Shown here one piece after another: positions 1 to 5,965 of a stretch of DNA of 12,608 bases (position 1 is its first letter; every line of letters starts with the position of its first letter). The position numbers were made by a program, and so were the translations under genes. Below the pieces are notes generated by a model, which was not told the DNA's origin, searched no databases, and saw nothing but the letters and a program-made list of their open reading frames with translations. The stretch comes from an uncultured Prevotellaceae bacterium. Its GTDB lineage: Bacteria > Bacteroidota > Bacteroidia > Bacteroidales > Muribaculaceae. The stretch spans positions 1 to 12,608 of the forward strand of contig CAMYCE010000057.1 in assembly GCA_947254205.1 (NCBI GenBank). Reading direction: 5' to 3'.

Positions 1-69
1 CTTTAGTACTACAAATATAAAAAAAAAGACAATAAGAAAATAAAAAAGGGTTAAATTTTTAACTATTAT

Positions 70-106
70 TAGCACAAGGCGACTTTTTAAAAAACACCTT
101 GTGCTA
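70..106 (-). terminator. Inverted repeat downstream of the GlmU-like gene, possible terminator
   Basis: Bases 70-79 and 97-106 are perfect reverse complements (10 bp, arm TAGCACAAGG) around a 17-nt A/T-rich loop. It lies 24 nt past the stop codon of the leftward gene ending at 130, where a transcription terminator would be expected. No uninterrupted T-run follows directly on the minus strand; the sequence there is A/T-rich, with a T-rich tract about 25 nt further on. The terminator role is inferred from position. The rest of 1-129 is very A/T-rich and holds no gene I can support. Confidence 0.5.
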
Positions 107-129
107 TAGGTCGCTTGCCACAACCATGG

Positions 130-1317
130 CTATTTATATCGTTTAGAAATTTGATAGATGTTGGTGTACATCTCCTCATCGTCGGCAGTGAAGTCGATGC
201 CACGACGTGCCATGACACGTTTTGCAATAGCGAAAAATTCTTTGAGACTCACTTCTTTAAACCCCGATGCGCTGCTTCCTGCTTGAAACGAAGGGACAAA
301 ATTGCGGGGAAATCCTGCACCATAGATGTTGACACCCACTCCCATCACGGTGGCGGTGTTGATCATGCAATTGATGCCTATTTTGCTGTGATCGCCCATG
401 ATGGGGCCACAAAATTGCAAGCCGGTGCGTTCAAACCGCTGTGAGGCATAGTTCCACAACTTGGTTTCGGCATAATCGTTTTTGAGATTGGAAGTGGTGG
501 TCCCGCCCCCAATGTTGCACCATTCTCCAATCACGGCATCGCCAAGAAATCCCTCGTGAGCCTTGTTGCTATAGCCTATCATCACCACATTTTCTACCTC
601 TCCTCCAATTTTGCAGTGCGGTCCCAGAGTTGTGGCACCATAAACTTTGGCTCCAATGCGCACCTTGGCATCGTGGCAGGCAGCAAAGGGGCCACGCACG
701 CAGGCTCCCTCCATGACTTCGGCATTGGCACCTATATATATAGGCCCTTGCTTGGTGTTGAGCGTGGCACCCTCGACACTTGCACCGGCTTCAAGAAAAA
801 CTTGCTTGGGGTCGCCAATCACAAGGCAACTTTGTGGTATGGGCTGGGAGGTGCGACCTTGGGTGATTGCGTTGAAATCGTGGTTAAGAGCATCGTGGTT
901 AAGTTCAAAAATGTGGAATGGACGTTTAATGGCATCAACATGATGAGGGGTGGGCACAATGTTGGCAAATTGTTGCTCATCAAAGTCGATAGGTGTGCCA
1001 TAAAAGGCAATAAGCTCTTGAGTGTCGGCATCAACAAGTGCTTCGCCTATTTTGAGGCTGCTTGCCATGTGAGCCACAGTGGCAGTGGGAATCATGTGGC
1101 CTGCAATCATGAGGTTGAGGTCGTTGAGCACGAGAGGATACTGCTTTTTCAGATAGGTGGCCGTCTGGTGGGAATATTGGGCTTCTCCCAGCAGGTTAAT
1201 CCATTTTTCCTCGATAGTTGAAATGCCAACTCTGATTTTTGAAATAGGACGAGTGTGGGTGAGAGGCAACAACTGCTTGCGCACCTCATTGTCATCAAAA
1301 AAAATAATATTTTTCAT
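130..1317 (-). CDS. GlmU-family sugar nucleotidyltransferase / left-handed beta-helix acyltransferase
   Basis: 395 residues. The N-terminal half (about 1-160) is a divergent nucleotidyltransferase-like region. It begins with the motif LLPLTHTRPISKIRVG (16-31), typical of Bacteroidota GlmU-like proteins and different from the GxGTRM loop of classic GlmU. The C-terminal half (about 175-340) has hexapeptide-type repeats of a left-handed beta-helix. Residues GYSNKAHEGFLGD (248-260) and CNIGGGTTTSN (267-277) match the acetyltransferase active-site region of GlmU, including a conserved His (254). The family is thought to make UDP-GlcNAc from GlcN-1-P, acetyl-CoA and UTP in the cytoplasm, feeding peptidoglycan and lipid A; older annotations call it a glucose-1-phosphate thymidylyltransferase. 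Substrate is therefore inferred. The ATG at 1315-1317 gives a complete N-terminal motif. It stands alone, divergent from the riboswitch-receptor unit, and ends in TAG. Confidence 0.85.
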   Translation of the reverse strand: MKNIIFFDDNEVRKQLLPLTHTRPISKIRVGISTIEEKWINLLGEAQYSHQTATYLKKQYPLVLNDLNLMIAGHMIPTATVAHMASSLKIGEALVDADTQELIAFYGTPIDFDEQQFANIVPTPHHVDAIKRPFHIFELNHDALNHDFNAITQGRTSQPIPQSCLVIGDPKQVFLEAGASVEGATLNTKQGPIYIGANAEVMEGACVRGPFAACHDAKVRIGAKVYGATTLGPHCKIGGEVENVVMIGYSNKAHEGFLGDAVIGEWCNIGGGTTTSNLKNDYAETKLWNYASQRFERTGLQFCGPIMGDHSKIGINCMINTATVMGVGVNIYGAGFPRNFVPSFQAGSSASGFKEVSLKEFFAIAKRVMARRGIDFTADDEEMYTNIYQISKRYK

Positions 1318-1350
1318 TGTTGTTTAAAGTATATGAAATTTTGGTCGGTG

Positions 1351-1384
1351 CAAAAGTATTATTTTTTTGTGAATAGCTTGCAAG
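1351..1384 (-). promoter_or_regulatory. Candidate promoter of the GlmU-like gene
   Basis: Read on the minus strand, 1358-1351 is TACTTTTG, a full match to the Bacteroidota -7 box TAnnTTTG. A weaker CTTG at 1384-1381 lies 22 nt upstream in the place of the -33 TTTG box. This would give a 5' leader of about 25 nt before the ATG at 1317. Sequence match only. Confidence 0.5.
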
Positions 1385-1397
1385 TTTTGCCTAAAAA

Positions 1398-1429
1398 TTT
1401 CATGCCCCCAAAAAATAGTTGTAATTTTG
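1398..1429 (+). promoter_or_regulatory. Candidate promoter of the FMN riboswitch/receptor transcript
   Basis: TAATTTTG at 1422-1429 is a perfect Bacteroidota -7 box. TTTC at 1398-1401, one mismatch from the -33 TTTG box, is separated from it by exactly 20 nt. Transcription would start around 1435-1438, just before the riboswitch aptamer, which supports the assignment. Confidence 0.6.
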
Positions 1430-1441
1430 CATCGACATATA

Positions 1442-1556
1442 CTCTTCAGGGCAGGGTGCAAGTCCCTACCGGCGGTCAAAGTCCGCGAGCCTTCACCACG
1501 AGGGCCGAATCGTTGAAACTACGATACCGACAGTCATAGTCTGGATGAAAGAAGAA
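1442..1556 (+). promoter_or_regulatory. FMN riboswitch (RFN element) aptamer
   Basis: This segment has the conserved blocks of the FMN aptamer in the right order: GGGCAGGGTG (1449-1458), ACCGGCGGT (1468-1476), GTCCGCGAGC (1481-1490), an ATCGT/ACGAT stem around TGAAACT (1509-1525), CCGACAGT (1527-1534) and AGTCTGGATG (1538-1547). The closing helix P1 can form between TCTTC (1443-1447) and GAAGA (1551-1555). The FMN-binding core seems intact. FMN riboswitches turn down riboflavin synthesis or uptake genes when FMN is plentiful. The only gene downstream in the unit is the TonB-dependent receptor at 1616, so that is the regulated gene. Confidence 0.96.
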
Positions 1557-1557
1557 A

Positions 1558-1610
1558 AAGAAGCCTTGGATTGTTATGCCCTTTTTACTAACAATTTTCA
1601 AAGGTTTCTT
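1558..1610 (+). promoter_or_regulatory. Long hairpin between riboswitch and start codon (expression platform)
   Basis: AAGAAGCCTT (1558-1567) pairs with AAGGTTTCTT (1601-1610) over 10 bp including one G-U. Inside, ATTGTTA (1570-1576) pairs perfectly with TAACAAT (1589-1595) around a 12-nt loop. The hairpin ends 5 nt before the receptor ATG and has no T-run after it, so it is better suited to block translation initiation than to terminate transcription. TTTCTTC (1605-1611) is also perfectly complementary to GAAGAAA (1551-1557), which includes the 3' strand of P1, so alternative folds are possible. The control mode is inferred. Confidence 0.6.
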
Positions 1611-1615
1611 CAACT

Positions 1616-3913
1616 ATGTTAAGAAAATCATTATCAATTGTGGTGGGCATGGCAATTCTTCCGTCTCTTGCACATGCAGAAGCCAAGGAAGATTACAATG
1701 CAACCCCCGACACCACACTCACTTTGCAAGAGGTGACAGTGAATGCCAATTTCTTGAATTCAAAGCTTGCACCTCTCAGTTTCACAACCATTAAACCCAC
1801 CGATGTCACCCGGCATACGTCAGCTCCCAATTTTGTAGAGATGTTGCAGGCTGTGCCAGGAGTCTATGCCACTTCATCGACAGGTAGCTATGGCGATGCC
1901 ACGCTCAACATGCGAGGCTTTAAGCAAGACAACATTGCAGTGTTGCTCAATGGCATTCCCATACAAGGACTCACATCGGGCTCGATGTATTGGAACAACT
2001 GGATGGCTCTCACCGATGCCACCTATTCGGTGCAAGTGCAAAAAGGTATTGGCGGCTCCCTGCTGGCCGATTGCGCAATGGGTGGCATGGTAAACATCAT
2101 CACCAATCGCTTGGGAACAAAGGCTGCAGGCAGCGTGTCGTTGACCTCAACCCAACAAGGCTTGCTAAAGACGACCGTGAGCTATTCAACAGGTCGGCTT
2201 GCCCATGGCTGGGGAGTGAATGGCATGTTGTCGTGGGTGAAGGGTGACGGATATGTGCAGTGCACCGATGTCAACACATTGTCCTATATGCTCACCGTGA
2301 GCAAATCGATAGGGGCACGCCACACCTTGCTGTTCACGGCATTGGGCTCGCCCGAACGTCACAATCAGCGCAACACCGAGCTCACAGCCCGCGAGGTCGA
2401 CACCTATGGGGTGGAGTATTCTAAAAACTGGGGCTACTTGCGTGGCAAGCCTTTCTCGATAGCCCGCAACCACTATTTTAAGCCCTATTTCACTTTGCAA
2501 CACCTGTATAACGGAGAGAAATGGAAGTGGCGCAACTCGCTCTATTTTGCTCTTGCCGATGGTGGAGGCTACTCGACAGTGAGTGCCAGCAAAAAAGAAC
2601 CCTTCATTCAATTTCGCACTTCGGGCGGACTTCTCGATTTTGATGCTATTATCAACAAAAACCAGTCGACAACCGACTCGTTGGGTCGATATGTGGGCAG
2701 GTATGCCATGATCGACTATTTGTCGGGGCACACGCAACTGGGAGGTGTGGCCTCGGGCGACTATCGGGTAAACGACACTTGGCAACTCTCGCTGGGCTTG
2801 CAATATCAATACTACGACACATGGTCTAAGATGAAGATACTCGACTTGCTGCAAGCCAGCTATTTCTCTTATTATGGCAAGAACTATGAGCTGGGGCAAT
2901 ATATTGGCAACCGATATGGTCGCACCACGCATCACTCGTCGGGCTATGTGCAGGCACATTATAATAAAGGTGATGTTGTGGCCAATCTTGGCGTAGCAGT
3001 TTATCTTGGAGCCTATCGCCGGCACGACGATGTGAAACATGCCGTGAGCCAGTGGACTGGTGGCTGTGGCGTGAGTGTGCGTGGTGGTGCAATGTGGCAT
3101 CTCAACAAGCACATCTCTTTATATGGCAATATGGGCTATAATAGCCGCTTGCCCTATGCAGGGGTGTATTTGGCCTCGAGCAACTTGAGTGTGACTAAAA
3201 ATGTGAAGAACGAAAAAAACATATTAGGCGAGTTGGGCTTGCGTGCATCTTGGCATGATGGAGGTGTTGAATTGCTGGGCTATGTGGCATCGTGGCGAGA
3301 TAAAAATCTGGCAGTGAGCTTGGCCAAGCGTGCCAATGAAACTGCCGAGAAATATCAAATGTCGGGCCTCAATGCACTGCACATGGGTGTTGAGATGACA
3401 GTCAACCAAGCCATTACACCTTGGCTCGCTGCACGAGGCTATGCAGCCCTTGGCTCGTGGAAATGGAAGAGTGGAGGCGATGCAATATCATTTGACTCCT
3501 ACACGGGCGAAGTGCTCAAGCAATATGCCATTTATTGCGACGGCCTGCATGTGGGCGATGCTCCGCAAAGTCAGCTTGGATTGCAACTCGATGCCCACCT
3601 GCGCAATGGGCTATATGCACGTGCCGACTTGCGCTATCAAGCACGCATGTATGCCGATTTTGAACCTTCGGGACGCACGGTTGAGGCAGCCGATGCTTTC
3701 AAATTGCCTTCTTGCGCTCTCCTCGATGCAACTGTGGGCTATGCCATGAAGTTAAAGCGAGCAAAACTCGATTTTTTTGCTTCGTGTCGCAATATTGCCA
3801 ACCATCGCTATATTGAGCGCGGCATCGATGGGGCATCTCACGACTTAGCCACATTTAAAGGCTATTGGGGCATGCCTCGTCAATTTAGTTTTGGAGTAAA
3901 ACTTGATTTTTGA
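1616..3913 (+). CDS. TonB-dependent outer-membrane receptor, probable riboflavin/flavin importer
   Basis: 765 residues. A signal peptide is visible at 1-21 (Lys/Arg, then a hydrophobic core, ending AHA before EAK). A TonB-box-like stretch, LTLQEVTVNA, lies at 35-44. The plug domain runs from about 48 to 165, with VPGVYATSS (80-88), NMRGF (98-102), VLLNGIPI (109-116) and GGMVNIIT (156-163). The remainder is rich in aromatic, alternating strands expected of a 22-strand barrel and ends in Phe (KLDF), the usual BAM recognition residue. It lacks the N-terminal carboxypeptidase-like domain of SusC proteins, and no SusD gene follows. Receptors of this type bring scarce ligands across the outer membrane using TonB-ExbBD energy. 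The FMN riboswitch directly upstream argues for a flavin ligand; the protein itself does not reveal it. The ATG at 1616 is chosen because it opens the signal peptide. No inner-membrane flavin transporter is adjacent. Confidence 0.9.
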   Translation: MLRKSLSIVVGMAILPSLAHAEAKEDYNATPDTTLTLQEVTVNANFLNSKLAPLSFTTIKPTDVTRHTSAPNFVEMLQAVPGVYATSSTGSYGDATLNMRGFKQDNIAVLLNGIPIQGLTSGSMYWNNWMALTDATYSVQVQKGIGGSLLADCAMGGMVNIITNRLGTKAAGSVSLTSTQQGLLKTTVSYSTGRLAHGWGVNGMLSWVKGDGYVQCTDVNTLSYMLTVSKSIGARHTLLFTALGSPERHNQRNTELTAREVDTYGVEYSKNWGYLRGKPFSIARNHYFKPYFTLQHLYNGEKWKWRNSLYFALADGGGYSTVSASKKEPFIQFRTSGGLLDFDAIINKNQSTTDSLGRYVGRYAMIDYLSGHTQLGGVASGDYRVNDTWQLSLGLQYQYYDTWSKMKILDLLQASYFSYYGKNYELGQYIGNRYGRTTHHSSGYVQAHYNKGDVVANLGVAVYLGAYRRHDDVKHAVSQWTGGCGVSVRGGAMWHLNKHISLYGNMGYNSRLPYAGVYLASSNLSVTKNVKNEKNILGELGLRASWHDGGVELLGYVASWRDKNLAVSLAKRANETAEKYQMSGLNALHMGVEMTVNQAITPWLAARGYAALGSWKWKSGGDAISFDSYTGEVLKQYAIYCDGLHVGDAPQSQLGLQLDAHLRNGLYARADLRYQARMYADFEPSGRTVEAADAFKLPSCALLDATVGYAMKLKRAKLDFFASCRNIANHRYIERGIDGASHDLATFKGYWGMPRQFSFGVKLDF

Positions 3914-3951
3914 TTGCACTTCATTTTTAAATTTAAATATTAATAATGGTG

Positions 3952-3991
3952 GAGGAGCATGGGCGTGAGGCTTGGGCTCCTCTCTTTTTTT
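3952..3991 (+). terminator. Intrinsic terminator of the receptor gene
   Basis: GAGGAGC (3952-3958) and GCTCCTC (3976-3982) form a perfect 7-bp, G/C-rich stem, followed by a T-rich tract with seven consecutive T (3985-3991). It sits 39 nt past the receptor stop codon and separates the riboswitch-receptor unit from rfbC. Confidence 0.8.
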
Positions 3992-4016
3992 GTTCACCCT
4001 TTTTGTCGTATATTTG
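3989..4016 (+). promoter_or_regulatory. Candidate promoter of rfbC
   Basis: TATATTTG at 4009-4016 matches the Bacteroidota -7 box TAnnTTTG. TTTG at 3989-3992, at the edge of the preceding terminator's T-run, could be the -33 box, but its 16-nt spacing is shorter than the 20 nt seen at other promoters here. A start near 4023 would leave a leader of about 33 nt before the rfbC ATG. Confidence 0.5.
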
Positions 4017-4055
4017 TTTCAACTTTTTAGTAATGCAAAAAAAATAACAAATAGC

Positions 4056-4610
4056 ATGGAATTTCAAGAGCAATATATAAAAGGTGTGTGGGTCATCACT
4101 CCCAAGCGTTTGGGCGACTCGCGAGGCTACTTCGCCGAAGTGTTCAAGCAGGCCGAGTTTGAAGCCCATGTAGGGCCGGTCAATTTCATTCAAGACAATG
4201 AGTCGTTTTCAAGCTATGGAGTGTTGCGTGGTTTGCATTTTCAGCAAGGCAAATTCTCACAGGCCAAGCTGGTGAGAGTGTCGCGTGGCAGGGTGCTCGA
4301 TGTGGCAGTCGACTTGCGCGAGGATAGTGCCACCTTTGGCTGTCATGTGGCTGTTGAGCTGTCGGCCTCGACTGGCACACAACTATTTATTCCCCGTGGT
4401 TTTGCCCATGGATTTGTGGTGCTGAGCGATGAAGCGCAATTTCAATATAAGGTCGACAACCAATATGCTCCCCACAGCGAGGTCACCCTTCGATATGACG
4501 ACCCCGACTTGGCCATCAACTGGCCCATTTCGCCATCACAGGTGCAATTGAGCGAGAAAGACAAGCGGGGATTATCTTTAAAAGAGGTTAAACCTTTTAA
4601 AAATGTTTAA
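4056..4610 (+). CDS. rfbC: dTDP-4-dehydrorhamnose 3,5-epimerase
   Basis: 184 residues, the usual RmlC/RfbC length. It epimerises C3 and C5 of dTDP-4-dehydro-6-deoxyglucose in the third step of dTDP-L-rhamnose synthesis, in the cytoplasm, for surface polysaccharide. The cupin fold signatures are clear: DSRGYFAEVF (21-30), QDNESFSSYGVLRGLHFQ (46-63) with the catalytic-type His61, Lys71, GRVLDVAVDLR (78-88), FIPRGFAHGF (111-120), and the conserved Tyr-rich segment FQYKVDNQYAP (129-139). The ATG at 4056 is chosen over an in-frame TTG at 3972, which would place a start inside the upstream terminator and add a non-homologous hydrophobic stretch. No rfbA, rfbB or rfbD is adjacent, so the gene appears isolated here. 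Its 3' end (4577-4601) can fold as an A/T-rich hairpin. Confidence 0.95.
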   Translation: MEFQEQYIKGVWVITPKRLGDSRGYFAEVFKQAEFEAHVGPVNFIQDNESFSSYGVLRGLHFQQGKFSQAKLVRVSRGRVLDVAVDLREDSATFGCHVAVELSASTGTQLFIPRGFAHGFVVLSDEAQFQYKVDNQYAPHSEVTLRYDDPDLAINWPISPSQVQLSEKDKRGLSLKEVKPFKNV

Positions 4611-4719
4611 TTCCCTATTGTAGATGATTTCTATTGCGAGGTAAAATTGCAATGAAAAGTGCACATGAAAGGCATGAAAAATACAATCGCTTCTTTAATA
4701 GAAAATAGTTTTAAAAACA

Positions 4720-4751
4720 TTTGGTTATTAGCCAATTAGTGTGTAACTTTG
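4720..4751 (+). promoter_or_regulatory. Promoter of the rpsL-led ribosomal protein operon
   Basis: TTTG (4720-4723), then 20 nt, then TAACTTTG (4744-4751): both Bacteroidota promoter boxes match fully with good spacing. Transcription would begin around 4757-4760, giving a leader of about 135 nt before rpsL. The stretch 4611-4719 between rfbC and this promoter holds only short, unconvincing reading frames. Confidence 0.8.
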
Positions 4752-4768
4752 CATCGCTTTTGAGCCCT

Positions 4769-4804
4769 GAAACTCGCACAGTTTCTGCTAAATTGTTGAT
4801 TTAG
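4769..4804 (+). promoter_or_regulatory. Two tandem hairpins in the rpsL operon leader
   Basis: GAAACT/AGTTTC (4769-4774 with 4780-4785) and CTAAAT/ATTTAG (4788-4793 with 4799-4804) are two perfect 6-bp stems, each with a 5-nt loop, separated by 2 nt. They lie about 10 nt after the predicted transcription start and 90 nt before rpsL. No T-run follows, so they are not an intrinsic terminator. A regulatory role is only inferred from position. Confidence 0.4.
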
Positions 4805-4893
4805 TGGAGATTGTTGTGGATATTAATGGGGTTATAAGTGAAGATATTTATCATATAATTAATAATTAAAAACAAAGTAAAAACAGAACTAAG

Positions 4894-5277
4894 ATGCCTA
4901 CGATTCAGCAATTAGTAAGAAAAGGCCGCACTACGCTGGAATACACCAGCAAATCGCCAGCTTTGGATTCTTGCCCACAACGTCGTGGCGTGTGTGTGCG
5001 TGTTTACACCACCACCCCCAAGAAGCCTAACTCGGCAATGCGTAAGGTTGCGCGCGTGAGATTGACCAATGGTAAAGAAGTGAACTCCTACATTCCAGGA
5101 GAAGGACACAACTTGCAAGAGCACTCTATTGTGATGGTGCGCGGTGGTCGTGTAAAAGACCTCCCGGGTGTGCGTTATCACATTGTGCGTGGCACACTCG
5201 ACACCGCCGGTGTTGCAGGTCGCACTCAACGTCGTTCTAAATATGGTGCAAAACGCCCCAAAGACGCTAAAAAATAA
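4894..5277 (+). CDS. rpsL: 30S ribosomal protein S12 (uS12)
   Basis: 127 residues, full length for the family. S12 sits at the decoding centre of the small subunit and influences tRNA selection accuracy. The signature VYTTTPKKPNSAMRKVARV (38-56) is intact, as are GEGHNLQEHS (69-78) and VKDLPGVRYHIVRG (87-100). Lys43 and Lys88, where substitutions give streptomycin resistance in other bacteria, are both wild type. Asp89 is the position methylthiolated by RimO in E. coli. The ATG at 4894 gives the standard MPTIQQLVRKGR start. No Shine-Dalgarno sequence precedes it; the upstream region is A-rich. It is the first gene of the operon and is followed by an unusually long 188-nt spacer. Confidence 0.99.
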   Translation: MPTIQQLVRKGRTTLEYTSKSPALDSCPQRRGVCVRVYTTTPKKPNSAMRKVARVRLTNGKEVNSYIPGEGHNLQEHSIVMVRGGRVKDLPGVRYHIVRGTLDTAGVAGRTQRRSKYGAKRPKDAKK

Positions 5278-5388
5278 TCGATTAAAATAAAGATTAAAAC
5301 GTCCTATAAAGCGACTTTTCTACTAAAAAAAACAAAAATTTAAAACTTAGTTTTTGATTATATTGGATTGAAATTTTAGGGTTGAGTA

Positions 5389-5410
5389 AATGGTCATAGC
5401 GTTGACCGTT
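5389..5410 (+). promoter_or_regulatory. Hairpin in the rpsL-rpsG spacer
   Basis: AATGGTCA (5389-5396) pairs with TGACCGTT (5403-5410) over 8 bp including one T-G wobble, with a 6-nt loop. It ends 55 nt before the rpsG start. In E. coli the rpsL-rpsG spacer RNA is bound by S7 for autoregulation; whether this hairpin is a counterpart is inference. A possible internal promoter with one mismatch, TTTG (5353-5356) plus 20 nt plus TAGGGTTG (5377-5384), lies just upstream. The remainder of the spacer (5278-5465) is A/T-rich. Confidence 0.4.
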
Positions 5411-5465
5411 GAAGAACAAAGAAGCAACAACCAAGCAGGCAAAAACTACAACTTTTTTAAGAACA

Positions 5466-5942
5466 ATGAGAAAGGCTAAGCCAAAAAAGAGGATCATTCT
5501 TCCCGATCCCAAATTCGGTGACGTGCGTGTTTCTAAATTCGTAAATCACCTCATGTATGATGGCAAAAAAAACACCTCGTACACAATTTTCTACAGTGCC
5601 CTTGAATTGGTAGGCACTAAGATGGCTAACGAAGAGAAAACTCCACTCGAGATCTGGAAATCAGCTCTCGAAAAAATCACTCCTCAAGTCGAAGTTAAAT
5701 CGCGTCGCGTGGGTGGCGCAACCTTCCAAGTACCAACCGAAATCCGTCCCGACCGCAAGGAGTCAATATCAATGAAAAATCTCATCTTATTTGCTCGCAA
5801 GCGTGGTGGCAAAACTATGGCCGACAAACTTGCAGCCGAAATCATGGATGCTTACAATGAGCAAGGTGGTGCATTCAAGCGCAAAGAAGACATGCACCGC
5901 ATGGCCGAGGCCAACCGTGCATTTGCTCATTTCAGATTTTAA
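5466..5942 (+). CDS. rpsG: 30S ribosomal protein S7 (uS7)
   Basis: 158 residues, matching Bacteroidota S7. It is a primary 16S rRNA binder that nucleates assembly of the 30S head and lies near the E site. Visible blocks are MRKAKPKKR (1-9), LPDPKFGDVRVSKFVN (12-27), IMDAY-type helix near 126-130, VEVKSRRVGGATFQVP (76-90), and EDMHRMAEANRAFAHFRF (141-158). The ATG at 5466 gives the canonical start. An in-frame TTG at 5409 would add 19 residues not expected in the family and lies at the end of a hairpin. No Shine-Dalgarno is seen. fusA follows after 23 nt. Confidence 0.98.
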   Translation: MRKAKPKKRIILPDPKFGDVRVSKFVNHLMYDGKKNTSYTIFYSALELVGTKMANEEKTPLEIWKSALEKITPQVEVKSRRVGGATFQVPTEIRPDRKESISMKNLILFARKRGGKTMADKLAAEIMDAYNEQGGAFKRKEDMHRMAEANRAFAHFRF

Positions 5943-5951
5943 TTGATAGTT

Positions 5952-5957
5952 AAGGAG
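5952..5957 (+). promoter_or_regulatory. Shine-Dalgarno sequence of fusA
   Basis: AAGGAG lies 8 nt before the fusA ATG at 5966. This is noteworthy because nearly all other starts in the operon lack such a motif. Confidence 0.75.
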
Positions 5958-5965
5958 TATAATAA

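Noticed and set aside
556..1221. 221-codon frame opposite the GlmU-like gene.
   Set aside because: It is antisense to a gene with clear family motifs and shows no domain; a codon-bias shadow.
1576..1794. 72-codon frame starting in the riboswitch hairpin loop and overlapping the receptor gene.
   Set aside because: It is out of frame with the receptor, and its product past 1616 is a shadow of the signal peptide and plug coding sequence.
2186..3112. 308-codon frame antisense to the TonB receptor.
   Set aside because: The plus-strand frame has continuous barrel sequence and a C-terminal Phe; the antisense product shows no recognisable domain.
3972..4055. In-frame upstream extension of rfbC from a TTG at 3972, adding a 28-residue hydrophobic segment that resembles a membrane anchor.
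   Set aside because: It would start inside the terminator and run through the promoter region. The ATG at 4056 gives the exact family length and N-terminus.
4577..4601. A/T-rich imperfect inverted repeat at the end of rfbC, considered as a terminator.
   Set aside because: The stem is almost all A-T with a 2-nt bulge, lies within the coding sequence, and has no T-run after it.
4652..4739. Two short overlapping reading frames (18 and 24 codons) between rfbC and the rpsL promoter.
   Set aside because: Both lie upstream of or across the predicted promoter, lack supporting signals and are of a length expected by chance.
5409..5465. In-frame TTG start giving S7 a 19-residue N-terminal extension.
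   Set aside because: The ATG at 5466 yields the canonical MRKAKPKKR start; the extension is low-complexity and begins in a hairpin.
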